From DTGL01 sp038895395 (GTDB lineage: Archaea > Iainarchaeota > Iainarchaeia > Iainarchaeales > DTGL01), in assembly GCA_038895395.1 (NCBI GenBank), contig JAWANJ010000024.1, positions 1 to 12,546 on the forward strand: a stretch of 12,546 nt of DNA, in the 5' to 3' direction. Shown here piece after piece: positions 7,003 to 12,546 of this stretch (position 1 is the first letter of the stretch; every line of letters begins with the position of its first letter). The notes beneath the pieces were generated by a model that was not told the DNA's origin, searched no databases, and saw only the letters and a program-made list of their open reading frames with translations. The position numbers and the translations under genes were made by a program.

Positions 7003-7013
7003 GTTTAAAAAAG
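7003..7013. promoter_or_regulatory. Possible shared TATA element of a divergent promoter
   Basis: Between the membrane gene (minus) and the peptidase gene (plus) the clearest TATA-like element is GTTTAAAAAAG, whose core TTTAAA is self-complementary. It lies 44 nt from the minus-strand ATG and about 40 nt from the proposed plus-strand start, so it could serve both directions. A second AT run (6983-6990) on the minus-strand side is an alternative. The palindrome TTGCGCAA (6991-6998) sits between them. Confidence 0.35.
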
Positions 7014-7032
7014 CTGTTTAGGAATGTTACAT

Positions 7033-7042
7033 AGGGCGGGAG
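7033..7042 (+). promoter_or_regulatory. Ribosome site for the secreted peptidase gene
   Basis: AGGGCGGGAG stands seven bases before an ATA at 7050-7052. The following codons encode a basic stretch and a hydrophobic signal peptide. There is no ATG, GTG or TTG between this site and the signal peptide core; the first TTG (7107) would cut the signal peptide off. Confidence 0.45.
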
Positions 7043-7049
7043 TTTTATA

Positions 7050-7856
7050 ATAGAGAAAAAATTCAGAATTTTTTATGCAATAACATTTCTCCTATTTCTA
7101 TGTACATTGCCTGTAAGATCAGAAATTATCTGCCCTGTCTTTGCGGGCCCTGATTTATCAGCAGACAATCTTGAGCTAAGCAATCTATCTGTAAGTGGCC
7201 AGCCCTCAAGCGATGGCTATACTGTTTCTGTCAGCTTTAATATTAAGAATGCTAGAAAAGAAGACATAAACCTAACTTCAAAGGGGATTTTCGTTGCAAC
7301 TCGTGACCCCAGTGGAGAAAAACTTGACTTTGGCTTCACAAATGGCAATACGATACTGAAACCAGATTCCACCTTAAAGTTCAACGCCACCACAAAAATA
7401 GAAAAAGAGCGCAGGGGCCTTTGGGAGTTTTATCCATCCTATGAGATATGGGTGCAAGGAACATTTATGCAAAAACCGGTAATAATTGCAAAAGAAGGCC
7501 CTAAAGACTGGCATGCTTGCTTTTTTTCATACTGCCCTGATTACTGCAAAGACAACATAAGATATTATGGCGGCTATATTGGGCAAGAGGAAACCTGCGT
7601 TTACAAACAAGAGAAATGCCCTGCTGGTTGTGATTCCACTGGGTTAAAATGCGCAGAACTCCCATCACCAACCATCGCAGTTGACACAGATGGCGACGGA
7701 ATAAAAGACGAAATTGACCAATGCCCAAAACAAAAAGAGACATTCAATGGCTACCTGGACAACGATGGCTGCCCTGATACATTGCCAGTGAAAGACAAAA
7801 CTCCGCCAAGCGTGTCAGTTCAGCATACGCCTTTGGATGTCAACACATCAACATAG
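7050..7856 (+). CDS. N-terminal segment: signal peptide, Ig/CARDB-like domain, thrombospondin type-3 repeats
   Basis: This is the product if the first TAG is a stop. It opens with EKKFRIF and the hydrophobic core YAITFLLFLCTL, a signal peptide likely cut near VRS. Residues about 30-125 look like a CARDB/Ig-type beta domain (GYTVSVSFNIKNARKEDINL). A Cys-rich module follows (HACFFSYCPDYC, CVYKQEKCPAGCDSTGLKC), probably disulfide-bonded outside the cell. Near residues 212-245 are two type-3 calcium-binding repeats, DTDGDGIKDEIDQCP and YLDNDGCPDT, with the Asp spacing of the family. The segment then enters an Ig-like domain (PPSVSVQHTPLDVNTST) and is cut at its first strands. A protein ending here would have a broken last domain, which argues for readthrough or recent mutation. 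The ATA start at 7050 is inferred from the signal peptide and ribosome site. Confidence 0.7.
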   Translation: MEKKFRIFYAITFLLFLCTLPVRSEIICPVFAGPDLSADNLELSNLSVSGQPSSDGYTVSVSFNIKNARKEDINLTSKGIFVATRDPSGEKLDFGFTNGNTILKPDSTLKFNATTKIEKERRGLWEFYPSYEIWVQGTFMQKPVIIAKEGPKDWHACFFSYCPDYCKDNIRYYGGYIGQEETCVYKQEKCPAGCDSTGLKCAELPSPTIAVDTDGDGIKDEIDQCPKQKETFNGYLDNDGCPDTLPVKDKTPPSVSVQHTPLDVNTST

Positions 7857-10760
7857 GTAACATTTACTGCAAAAGCACGGGATACAAATGGAATCGCTAG
7901 CATTTCAATATTTGTAAATGGTTCAAAAGAAAAAACCTGCTATGGGAAAATGATCTCACGCACAATTGATAAAGAAGGTGAGTTTTATTATTGTACTTTT
8001 GAGGGTGGCCCCTACGCTGCTGGCAGCATAAGCTATTATGCAGAAGCCGAAGACAATTCAGGAAATTTTGGCAGCAGTGGTCTCTAGAACTTTCAAGTGA
8101 AAGTTATATTCACAAGGCCTACACCAGTAGTATCTGGCTGTTTCAACTCAATAAGCGGAAAAATACTTGATTTTCCTTTTCCAAGAGAAGCCCTTAAGAT
8201 GTCACTCTGCGAAGCTGAATTCTTGCCAATGAGACCTGAGCTTGGCAGCAGCAAATGGGTTTGCAAGTCGGGCTCAACAACAACGTATGCAGAAATTGGA
8301 TCTCATAATAGTTACATTTTTGAAAACCTTTGTAGCGGCGACTTTCTCGTAACTCCGGTCTTACAGAGCTTTGCTTCCTTTTGCGAGCCACAGGGCACTT
8401 TCTTCAACAGAGAAATGACACAGGGTGGCGCTAGAAAGGTTAGTGTGCCTTCTGAAACAAATGCTGACTTTGTGTTCGTGCCGAGAGACCAACAAGCGCC
8501 AGCCGTAGATATTTCAGTTAGCCCAGAATCAGCAACAACTGAGGATGAGATAACAATTACAGCAATTGCGTCTGATACGAGCAGCATAGCTAAGCTTGAA
8601 ATTTCTGGTGAATTGTCGAAGATAGTCAGGGGTGTTGGCCATTGCAGAACCGAAAGGTATGAAGGGCATGACATCGAGATATGCGAAAGGTATGAGCACC
8701 CCATAAATGAAACTATTGCACAAACATGTGAAGCAGATAGGTGCAGCTTTCGTATTCCAAGGTCTGATGCCAATTATTACAAGTATGAAATTAGGTTGAG
8801 GGTCTCTGCATATGACCGTGCATGCAATTTCTCGCAAAGAGATTTTAATTTAGTATTCTTTAAACCAGCACCAATAAAAATGAAAAACGATAGAAACAAT
8901 GCTGCTTACAGAGAGCGCGAAGTATTCTTAGTTTCAGACCAGGACTGGCGAAATGTTTTATCATTGCTGCCGGTTGCCCTTGGCACAGAATGTGAAGAAA
9001 CACCTGACTTCTTCCCACCGGTTATAGGGCGAAGCTGCTATATTGAGGACACGACCATAAAGACAGCCGTGCCATTCATAATATTCCATCATGAAGACAA
9101 CAACGGGCCTTACCTGGGCGGCTTTGATTTGGACTCAGCAATTGTTTTTATAAACCAATACAAAGCAAAAAATGTCACTGTGTTTGTCGGCGATGAAAAC
9201 CTACATTCATATTTAGATGATGAATTGTATTTTTGGCTTATAGATCCACATAACGCCCTACAAAGCAGAAGCCGTAGCCTTTCTGACAATTTAAACTGGT
9301 TTGATAGAAACCCAAATGCTAAAATAAGGTTCTTTGATTCAAGAACAATCTCAGATGTATACAAGCATTATTTCTCGGAAATAAACAGTGTTTTGGTGTG
9401 TGAAGATAACTACGAAGCAGCCCTGCATTGTGCAGTGTTTGCTGCAAAGGCAAACATGCCGCTTTATTTTTCAGGGCATTATTCATTAGATGACATAAAC
9501 GGAAAAATTGTCCATATAGCGGGCAACATAAATCCAGCTGAGGTAAGAAGGATACAGGCGTATGCAAAGAAACTTGGCTCATTTTTTAATGCATACGTTG
9601 GCATAGAATATGAAAGTCCTTATGCAATTGATCAGCTCTCAGCAGGGCCAAAGAATGTGCTTGCGGCAACGACTGACTTTAACAAGCCCGACAGTTTTGA
9701 CTTCAATTTCAGGCCAAGGGTTGCTAGCTATTTAAAAGTTAGCGCTTTCTGGAGGAATTCACTTGCTGCACCAGTCTATGCTGTCGCGAGGAATGGTGTG
9801 CTTGAGACATTTAGCGATATCCCTGTTATGGCATATGATGATGCATGCGGAAGCACTGATTATCCAAATCACCGGTATTTGAAGGGAATCACCGATACTG
9901 TAAAAGAGAGAACTCGTTATATGTTGCCTTTCACCATAATAGCTTCGCCGCCCTACATTCCTGATTCATATTACACCGGCTGTTCTGGCAGTGCGCAAAA
10001 AAGGGCACAGATGGATAGGGAATATGGGGCTCTTGGCAGGATATACGGCCTAACCGTGACTGATACTTCTGCGTACATTGCCAGATCAATCTTTTATGAT
10101 GAAATTGTAAAGGAAAGACCAAAAATTCCAACACTTCTTATATCGCATTCAATCTCAGCAGCTGAAGGTGGCATTTCTGAAAGCGTAGATCGGCTAAAAG
10201 CATCACCCAATTATGATGTGAACTGCTACATTGGCAGCGGCAAAACTGGTTGCATTAAGGATACGAAGCCAACTATTGAAACTTATCTTAACAAGAACTT
10301 GATAGTTTTTGCAAACCATGGCTCCATAGCTGATTGGAGTAGCACCTTGGCCTTTTTTGAGATACCCGGCGTTAACAACGAATATTACTTAGAGGCGCCT
10401 GTTGTATTTGGCGATGCTTGTCTTACAAACAATTTCTGGCAAGGGCTAACAAGCACAATGGGGCCAAACTGGGTAAGATATGGCGCAATAGCATACTTTG
10501 GTGCAGCCGGAATCTCATATAGCCCAGCTTGCATTTCTGGTTATTCTTATAACACTACAAGCGAATACTTCATAGAGCAAATTTCAAAGGGTGGGAGGGT
10601 TTGGACTAAAAAGTCCTTGGGAGAAGTAAATTCTGCTCTTGACAAATGTACTGAAGAATGTTGTATGGCTGGCGTGTGCTGGATAGATTTATGCAGTTAT
10701 AAAGACTATCTCATACTTTTGGGGGATCCTGCTTTGGTACCTAACTTTAAGGTGAGATAA
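7050..10760 (+). CDS. Secreted multidomain C25-type (gingipain-like) peptidase gene with two in-frame TAG codons
   Basis: Read as one frame, this is a 1236-residue secreted protein interrupted only by TAG at 7854-7856 (residue 269) and 8085-8087 (residue 346). There is no frameshift, TAA or TGA in 3.7 kb. Domain order: signal peptide, Ig/CARDB-like domain, Cys-rich segment, thrombospondin type-3 repeats, an Ig-like domain bounded by the TAG codons, a carboxypeptidase-regulatory-like region, another Ig-like domain and a C25 peptidase domain. The 76 codons between the TAGs keep a normal Ig-domain sequence, and no ribosome site precedes the GTG at 8097, so the downstream part is unlikely to be a separate gene. 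Options are amber recoding (pyrrolysine or a suppressor tRNA), programmed readthrough or a recent pseudogene. The next gene overlaps the end by one base. Confidence 0.6.
7854..7856 (+). other. In-frame TAG codon 1
   Basis: This TAG lies between TST and VTFTAKARD, inside the opening strands of an Ig-like domain. Homologous domains commonly have a polar residue here. The frame continues without interruption on both sides. Confidence 0.85.
7857..8084 (+). other. Ig-like domain coding segment between the two TAG codons
   Basis: This stretch would appear non-coding if both TAGs were taken as stops, yet it keeps codon structure and a clear extracellular Ig-like domain: VTFTAKARDTNGIASISIFV, then GSKEKTCYG and FYYCTFEGGPYAAGS, then ISYYAEAEDNSGNFGSS. 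The two cysteines and the aromatic-alternating strands match the repeated archaeal surface domain that ends in a 'YYA-A-D-SGN' strand. It has no start codon with a ribosome site of its own. Confidence 0.75.
8085..8087 (+). other. In-frame TAG codon 2
   Basis: This TAG lies between SSGL and NFQVKV, just before the last strand of the same Ig-like domain. The frame is the same as for the upstream and downstream parts. No Shine-Dalgarno-like sequence follows it to restart translation at the GTG at 8097. Confidence 0.85.
8088..10760 (+). CDS. C-terminal segment: Ig-like domains and C25 (gingipain-like) cysteine peptidase domain
   Basis: This is the continuation after the second TAG; the first conventional start is GTG 8097. 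It begins with a carboxypeptidase-regulatory-like beta region, then an Ig-like domain (APAVDISVSPESATTEDEIT, with paired cysteines). From about 8930 the fold changes to alternating strands and helices: VFLVSDQDW, and VLVCEDNYEAALHCAVFAAK resembling cell-wall-binding repeat 2. The peptidase core carries the clan CD dyad: histidine in VFANHGSIADW (10317) and cysteine in VVFGDACLTNNF (10419), 34 residues apart, against 33 in RgpB gingipain (His211/Cys244). The end, YLILLGDPALVP, is also typical of C25. It has no C-terminal membrane anchor, so it should be released or held by a partner. The substrate is unknown; the peptidase assignment rests on the dyad context. Confidence 0.78.
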   Translation, partial: NFQVKVIFTRPTPVVSGCFNSISGKILDFPFPREALKMSLCEAEFLPMRPELGSSKWVCKSGSTTTYAEIGSHNSYIFENLCSGDFLVTPVLQSFASFCEPQGTFFNREMTQGGARKVSVPSETNADFVFVPRDQQAPAVDISVSPESATTEDEITITAIASDTSSIAKLEISGELSKIVRGVGHCRTERYEGHDIEICERYEHPINETIAQTCEADRCSFRIPRSDANYYKYEIRLRVSAYDRACNFSQRDFNLVFFKPAPIKMKNDRNNAAYREREVFLVSDQDWRNVLSLLPVALGTECEETPDFFPPVIGRSCYIEDTTIKTAVPFIIFHHEDNNGPYLGGFDLDSAIVFINQYKAKNVTVFVGDENLHSYLDDELYFWLIDPHNALQSRSRSLSDNLNWFDRNPNAKIRFFDSRTISDVYKHYFSEINSVLVCEDNYEAALHCAVFAAKANMPLYFSGHYSLDDINGKIVHIAGNINPAEVRRIQAYAKKLGSFFNAYVGIEYESPYAIDQLSAGPKNVLAATTDFNKPDSFDFNFRPRVASYLKVSAFWRNSLAAPVYAVARNGVLETFSDIPVMAYDDACGSTDYPNHRYLKGITDTVKERTRYMLPFTIIASPPYIPDSYYTGCSGSAQKRAQMDREYGALGRIYGLTVTDTSAYIARSIFYDEIVKERPKIPTLLISHSISAAEGGISESVDRLKASPNYDVNCYIGSGKTGCIKDTKPTIETYLNKNLIVFANHGSIADWSSTLAFFEIPGVNNEYYLEAPVVFGDACLTNNFWQGLTSTMGPNWVRYGAIAYFGAAGISYSPACISGYSYNTTSEYFIEQISKGGRVWTKKSLGEVNSALDKCTEECCMAGVCWIDLCSYKDYLILLGDPALVPNFKVR

Positions 10761-11596
10761 TGAAAATAAAGATAGTCCTTTTTTCTTTGGTTGCCATTAT
10801 GCTCAGTTGCTATGCTCAACAGATAACTGTAACTACAAATATGGAAAGATACACTGCAAGCGATGAGATAATAATAACAAATACTGTTAAAAACGATCTT
10901 GATTCAAATCAGATCCTCATTGTTGAAACCTTTGTCTACAACGATGCATTAACTTACTCCCCAATAGCTTTGAGGGGTGGCCATAATTTTGGCGCTTTTG
11001 AAGAAAGAGACCTGGTATTCAAGTTGAATGTTGTGGAAACTATGCCGCCAGCGAAGTACGAAGTTGTGTCCAAAGTGTTCAAAGATGGAGTTGAAGCAGC
11101 CCAATCAAAAACAAGCTTTGAGGTTTACGGGACACTAAAACAGATGCAATTTGAGGTCTATTCTTGCGCAGACAGAAACTGCAAAGAAAGAAAAGGCCTT
11201 TTCTTGAATGGCGAAACTGCCTTTTTATGCTACTCTTCAGATGTTGAAGGTGTAGAAGTTGACGCAGAAATCATTGCTCCTAATGGTGAAACAAAAAGGA
11301 TAAAACTCCCTGGTGAAATAAAGATTGATTCTGAAGGCGCATATTTGATAAAAGCAACTGCGCAGATGCCTGGTTACAAAAACCAGATAAGGCAAATTGA
11401 AGTAGGTGCACTAAAGCAGCAAATTAAAGTGCTTGAGGAAAGGCCTTCTGGGAAAGCTGGCACTCCTGCCAGTGCAGCATATTTTGATACAGGCCTATTG
11501 ATAATCTTTCTTGTTATTGTCATAATGGCTGGGCTTCTTGCAATCGGCTATTTCTCCCTCAGGAGAAAATTAAGAGGGCGGAAAATGAAAAGATAA
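10760..11596 (+). CDS. Secreted, C-terminally membrane-anchored Ig-like surface protein
   Basis: The protein has 278 residues. The N-terminal signal peptide (KIKIVLFSLVAIMLSCYAQ) is followed by a CARDB/NEW3-like beta domain starting ITVTTNMERYTASDEIIIT, which describes extracellular Ig folds binding sugars or proteins. A second beta domain carries two cysteines (VYSCADRNCKERKG) and resembles an MG2-like strand arrangement. Near the C-terminus one membrane helix (LLIIFLVIVIMAGLLAIGYF) precedes a strongly basic tail (RRKLRGRKMKR). The topology is therefore outside domain, membrane, short cytoplasmic tail. Its ATG overlaps the TAA of the peptidase gene by one base, and AAGGTGA lies five bases upstream within that gene, so the two are translationally coupled. 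I infer that it anchors or displays the peptidase, which has no anchor. I do not recognise a named family. Confidence 0.8.
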   Translation: MKIKIVLFSLVAIMLSCYAQQITVTTNMERYTASDEIIITNTVKNDLDSNQILIVETFVYNDALTYSPIALRGGHNFGAFEERDLVFKLNVVETMPPAKYEVVSKVFKDGVEAAQSKTSFEVYGTLKQMQFEVYSCADRNCKERKGLFLNGETAFLCYSSDVEGVEVDAEIIAPNGETKRIKLPGEIKIDSEGAYLIKATAQMPGYKNQIRQIEVGALKQQIKVLEERPSGKAGTPASAAYFDTGLLIIFLVIVIMAGLLAIGYFSLRRKLRGRKMKR

Positions 11597-11605
11597 AAAC
11601 AAAAA

Positions 11606-11616
11606 CTTATTAAATT
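11606..11616 (+). promoter_or_regulatory. Putative TATA box for the B12-binding gene
   Basis: CTTATTAAATT begins ten bases after the preceding stop and lies about 40 nt upstream of the GGGGG ribosome site (11650-11654). A second AT-rich candidate is at 11626-11634. The leader contains no other gene. Confidence 0.35.
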
Positions 11617-11661
11617 ACAAATATCTTTATTTTAATGTATTATTGACTTGGGGGCATAATA

Positions 11662-12132
11662 GTGAAAATTTTGGTCCTTAATCCGCCATTCAAACCAAGA
11701 TTTTCGAGAACCTCAAGAAGTCCGGCTGTTAGCAAAGGTGGTTGTGTTTATTACCCAATATGGCTTGCCTATGCAACAGGTGTTCTCGAAAAAGAGGGAC
11801 ACAAAGTAAAGCTTCTAGATGCGCCAGCTGAAAACAAGACAGTTAAAGAAGTTGTAGAAATTGCAAGAAAGTTTAAACCAGAGCTTGCGATAATAGATAC
11901 GAGCACACCTAGCATAATAAACGACATAGAGGTTGCTTCGGAATTGAAAAATGCAACCAACTGCTTTGTTTGTCTTGTTGGTACACATGTCAGTGCATTG
12001 CCTGAATGGACATTAAAGCAGAGCCAAAGCATAGATGCTGTTGCAAGACATGAATATGATTACATAGTGAGGGACCTTGCCTCTGAGCTTGAGAAAAAAA
12101 TTCCAAAAGTCATGAAAATTTTAATAAAGTAA
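11662..12132 (+). CDS. B12-binding domain of a radical SAM protein, truncated at a sequence junction
   Basis: This is the N-terminal cobalamin-binding (Rossmann) domain of the B12-binding radical SAM family. It starts MKILVLNPPFKPRFSR, followed by YPIWLAYATGVLEKEGHKV and LLDAPAENKT. LAIIDTSTPSIINDIEVA and LVGTHVSALPEWTL come next, then the end-of-domain EYDYIVRDLASELEK. Normal members have 400-500 residues, continuing with a linker and a CxxxCxxC radical SAM domain. Here only 156 residues are present. The last twelve or so (from about 12097) are unrelated to the family, because the DNA has switched to the foreign dnaA sequence. The stop at 12130-12132 is therefore accidental. The GTG start is supported by GGGGG seven bases upstream. 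Family members modify lipids, cofactors or peptides; no specific reaction can be assigned. Confidence 0.82.
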   Translation: MKILVLNPPFKPRFSRTSRSPAVSKGGCVYYPIWLAYATGVLEKEGHKVKLLDAPAENKTVKEVVEIARKFKPELAIIDTSTPSIINDIEVASELKNATNCFVCLVGTHVSALPEWTLKQSQSIDAVARHEYDYIVRDLASELEKKIPKVMKILIK

Positions 12133-12398
12133 TAGAATATTTATCTCATTATTATGATGTTTCAATATATGATATAAAATGAGAAAGCAAAAAAAAAGAA
12201 GTTTCATTAGCTCGCCAAATGCTCATGTATATAGCTAAAAAGTATTTTAAGTATACGTTGGAGAAAATATGAGATATTTTTTGAGGGAGAAATCATGCTA
12301 CAGTAATATATGCTATAAATAATTTTGAAAAAATTTTGAAAAATGACAAAAAAATTCAAAATGATTTTACAAAAGTAATAGAAGAATTAAATATATAA
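12093..12398 (+). CDS. dnaA: DnaA domain IV fragment, readable only with TGA = glycine (code 25)
   Basis: Under the standard code this stretch has three in-frame TGA stops. Read as glycine, it encodes about 100 residues of the C-terminal DNA-binding domain of the bacterial replication initiator DnaA, which recognises DnaA boxes at the origin. The start is FNKVIEYLSHYYDVSIYDIK, then VSLARQMLMYIAKKYF, then the signature KIGDIFGGRNHATVIYAI, and it ends in VIEELNI with a TAA at 12396-12398. The TGA codons at 12180-12182, 12270-12272 and 12282-12284 fall where glycines are expected, two of them in the helix-turn-helix signature. This is the UGA-to-glycine code of Absconditabacteria (SR1) and Gracilibacteria. 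Domains I to III are absent because of the junction. Archaea use Orc1/Cdc6 rather than DnaA, so it does not belong to the rest of the window. Confidence 0.9.
12096..12117. other. Probable junction between archaeal and code-25 bacterial DNA
   Basis: Up to about 12096 the frame gives the expected end of a B12-binding domain (RDLASELEK). From about 12117 a different frame gives DnaA domain IV. The switch falls in an A-rich stretch (GAGAAAAAAATTCC), the kind of low-complexity overlap that can mislead an assembler. GC content drops sharply downstream. Confidence 0.75.
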
Positions 12399-12457
12399 AA
12401 AACTTTAAATAAAAATTACCTTTAAAAATTGATTTTAAATTTTTTATTATTTTTTTG
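12399..12457. other. Very AT-rich spacer after dnaA
   Basis: These 59 bases are nearly all A and T with long T runs. I see no Shine-Dalgarno sequence, no clear hairpin and no DnaA box. In many bacteria the region next to dnaA carries the replication origin, but nothing here shows one. Confidence 0.5.
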
Positions 12458-12546
12458 ATGAATTTTATAGACTTACCTGACAATATAAAATATGCACTTT
12501 TACTAAAATGACTAAATGAAAATGTTGTAAAAAAAATATCATATGA
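12458..12546 (+). CDS. Start of an unidentified gene, also with an in-frame TGA (glycine in code 25)
   Basis: An ATG at 12458 opens a frame that runs off the window after 29 codons. It begins MNFIDLPDNIKYALLLK and has a TGA at 12509-12511; with TGA as glycine it continues LNENVVKKISY to the edge. It follows the dnaA fragment on the same strand after 59 bases. The visible part is too short to assign to a family, and nothing resembles dnaN, the common neighbour of dnaA. The frame is supported by its openness and by a fourth TGA consistent with code 25. No ribosome binding site is visible. Confidence 0.4.

Noticed and set aside
8194..10134. Several minus-strand open frames within the peptidase gene
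   Set aside because: The plus-strand frame carries recognisable domains and catalytic motifs throughout; the opposite frames show low-complexity Cys/Leu-rich translations without motifs.
7050..10760. Complete reassignment of TAG to an amino acid in the archaeon
   Set aside because: Four other genes (glycosyltransferase, EF-Tu-like, aminotransferase, iorB) end at TAG exactly where their families end, so TAG still terminates. Only partial recoding or readthrough remains possible.
1..12090. Code 25 (TGA = glycine) for the whole window
   Set aside because: paaK, iorA, the aminotransferase and the peptidase contain many glycines and no in-frame TGA, whereas the terminal 300 bases use TGA three times in about 100 codons. 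The left part uses the standard code apart from the TAG question.
11662..12132. Stand-alone small cobalamin-binding protein
   Set aside because: The C-terminal dozen residues come from the foreign dnaA sequence in another frame, so the apparent stop is an artefact and the radical SAM part is simply missing.
1..12546. tRNA or rRNA genes, CRISPR arrays, insertion sequences
   Set aside because: I saw no cloverleaf-like segment, no regularly spaced repeats, no transposase-like protein and no terminal inverted repeats by eye. A covariance-model scan would be needed to exclude a small RNA.

Overview
The window is almost certainly an assembled metagenomic contig with two unrelated parts. Positions 1 to about 12095 come from an archaeon, probably a DPANN-type lineage. 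The evidence is TATA-like boxes about 25-45 nt upstream of starts, Shine-Dalgarno sites of the GGGGTG/AAGGTG type, frequent TTG and GTG (possibly ATA) starts, a DUF5654 membrane protein, an archaeal EF-Tu domain-2-like mini-protein and an indolepyruvate ferredoxin oxidoreductase operon. From about 12096 to the end the DNA is far more AT-rich (12 G+C in the last 66 bases) and carries the C-terminal domain of a bacterial DnaA. This reads through only if TGA means glycine, which is NCBI genetic code 25, known from Absconditabacteria (SR1) and Gracilibacteria.

Layout of the archaeal part. 1-494 is the C-terminal part of a family 2 glycosyltransferase. 565-1650 holds three small genes: a DUF5654 membrane protein with a possible frameshift at its start, an EF-Tu domain-2-like protein, and a YjbQ-family protein. 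1709-3007 is an AMP-forming phenylacetate-CoA ligase (paaK). It converges, with one base between stop codons, on a minus-strand operon of membrane protein, class I aminotransferase, iorA and iorB. The aminotransferase, IorAB and PaaK form a plausible aromatic amino-acid oxidation module: transamination to an arylpyruvate, oxidative decarboxylation to an arylacetyl-CoA, and interconversion of arylacetate with its CoA ester. This IorA ends before the usual C-terminal ferredoxin domain.

7050-11596 is a cell-surface locus. One long reading frame encodes a secreted multidomain protein: signal peptide, Ig/CARDB-like domain, thrombospondin type-3 calcium repeats, Ig-like domains and a C-terminal gingipain-like (C25) cysteine peptidase domain. 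It is interrupted only by two in-frame TAG codons that flank one Ig-like domain. A downstream gene, overlapping by one base, encodes a secreted protein with a C-terminal membrane anchor. 11662-12132 is the cobalamin-binding N-terminus of a B12-binding radical SAM protein, cut off at the junction with the foreign DNA.

The two observations most worth following are the code-25 dnaA fragment, which makes the contig a probable chimera, and the peptidase gene with two in-frame amber codons, which is either amber recoding/suppression or a very young pseudogene.
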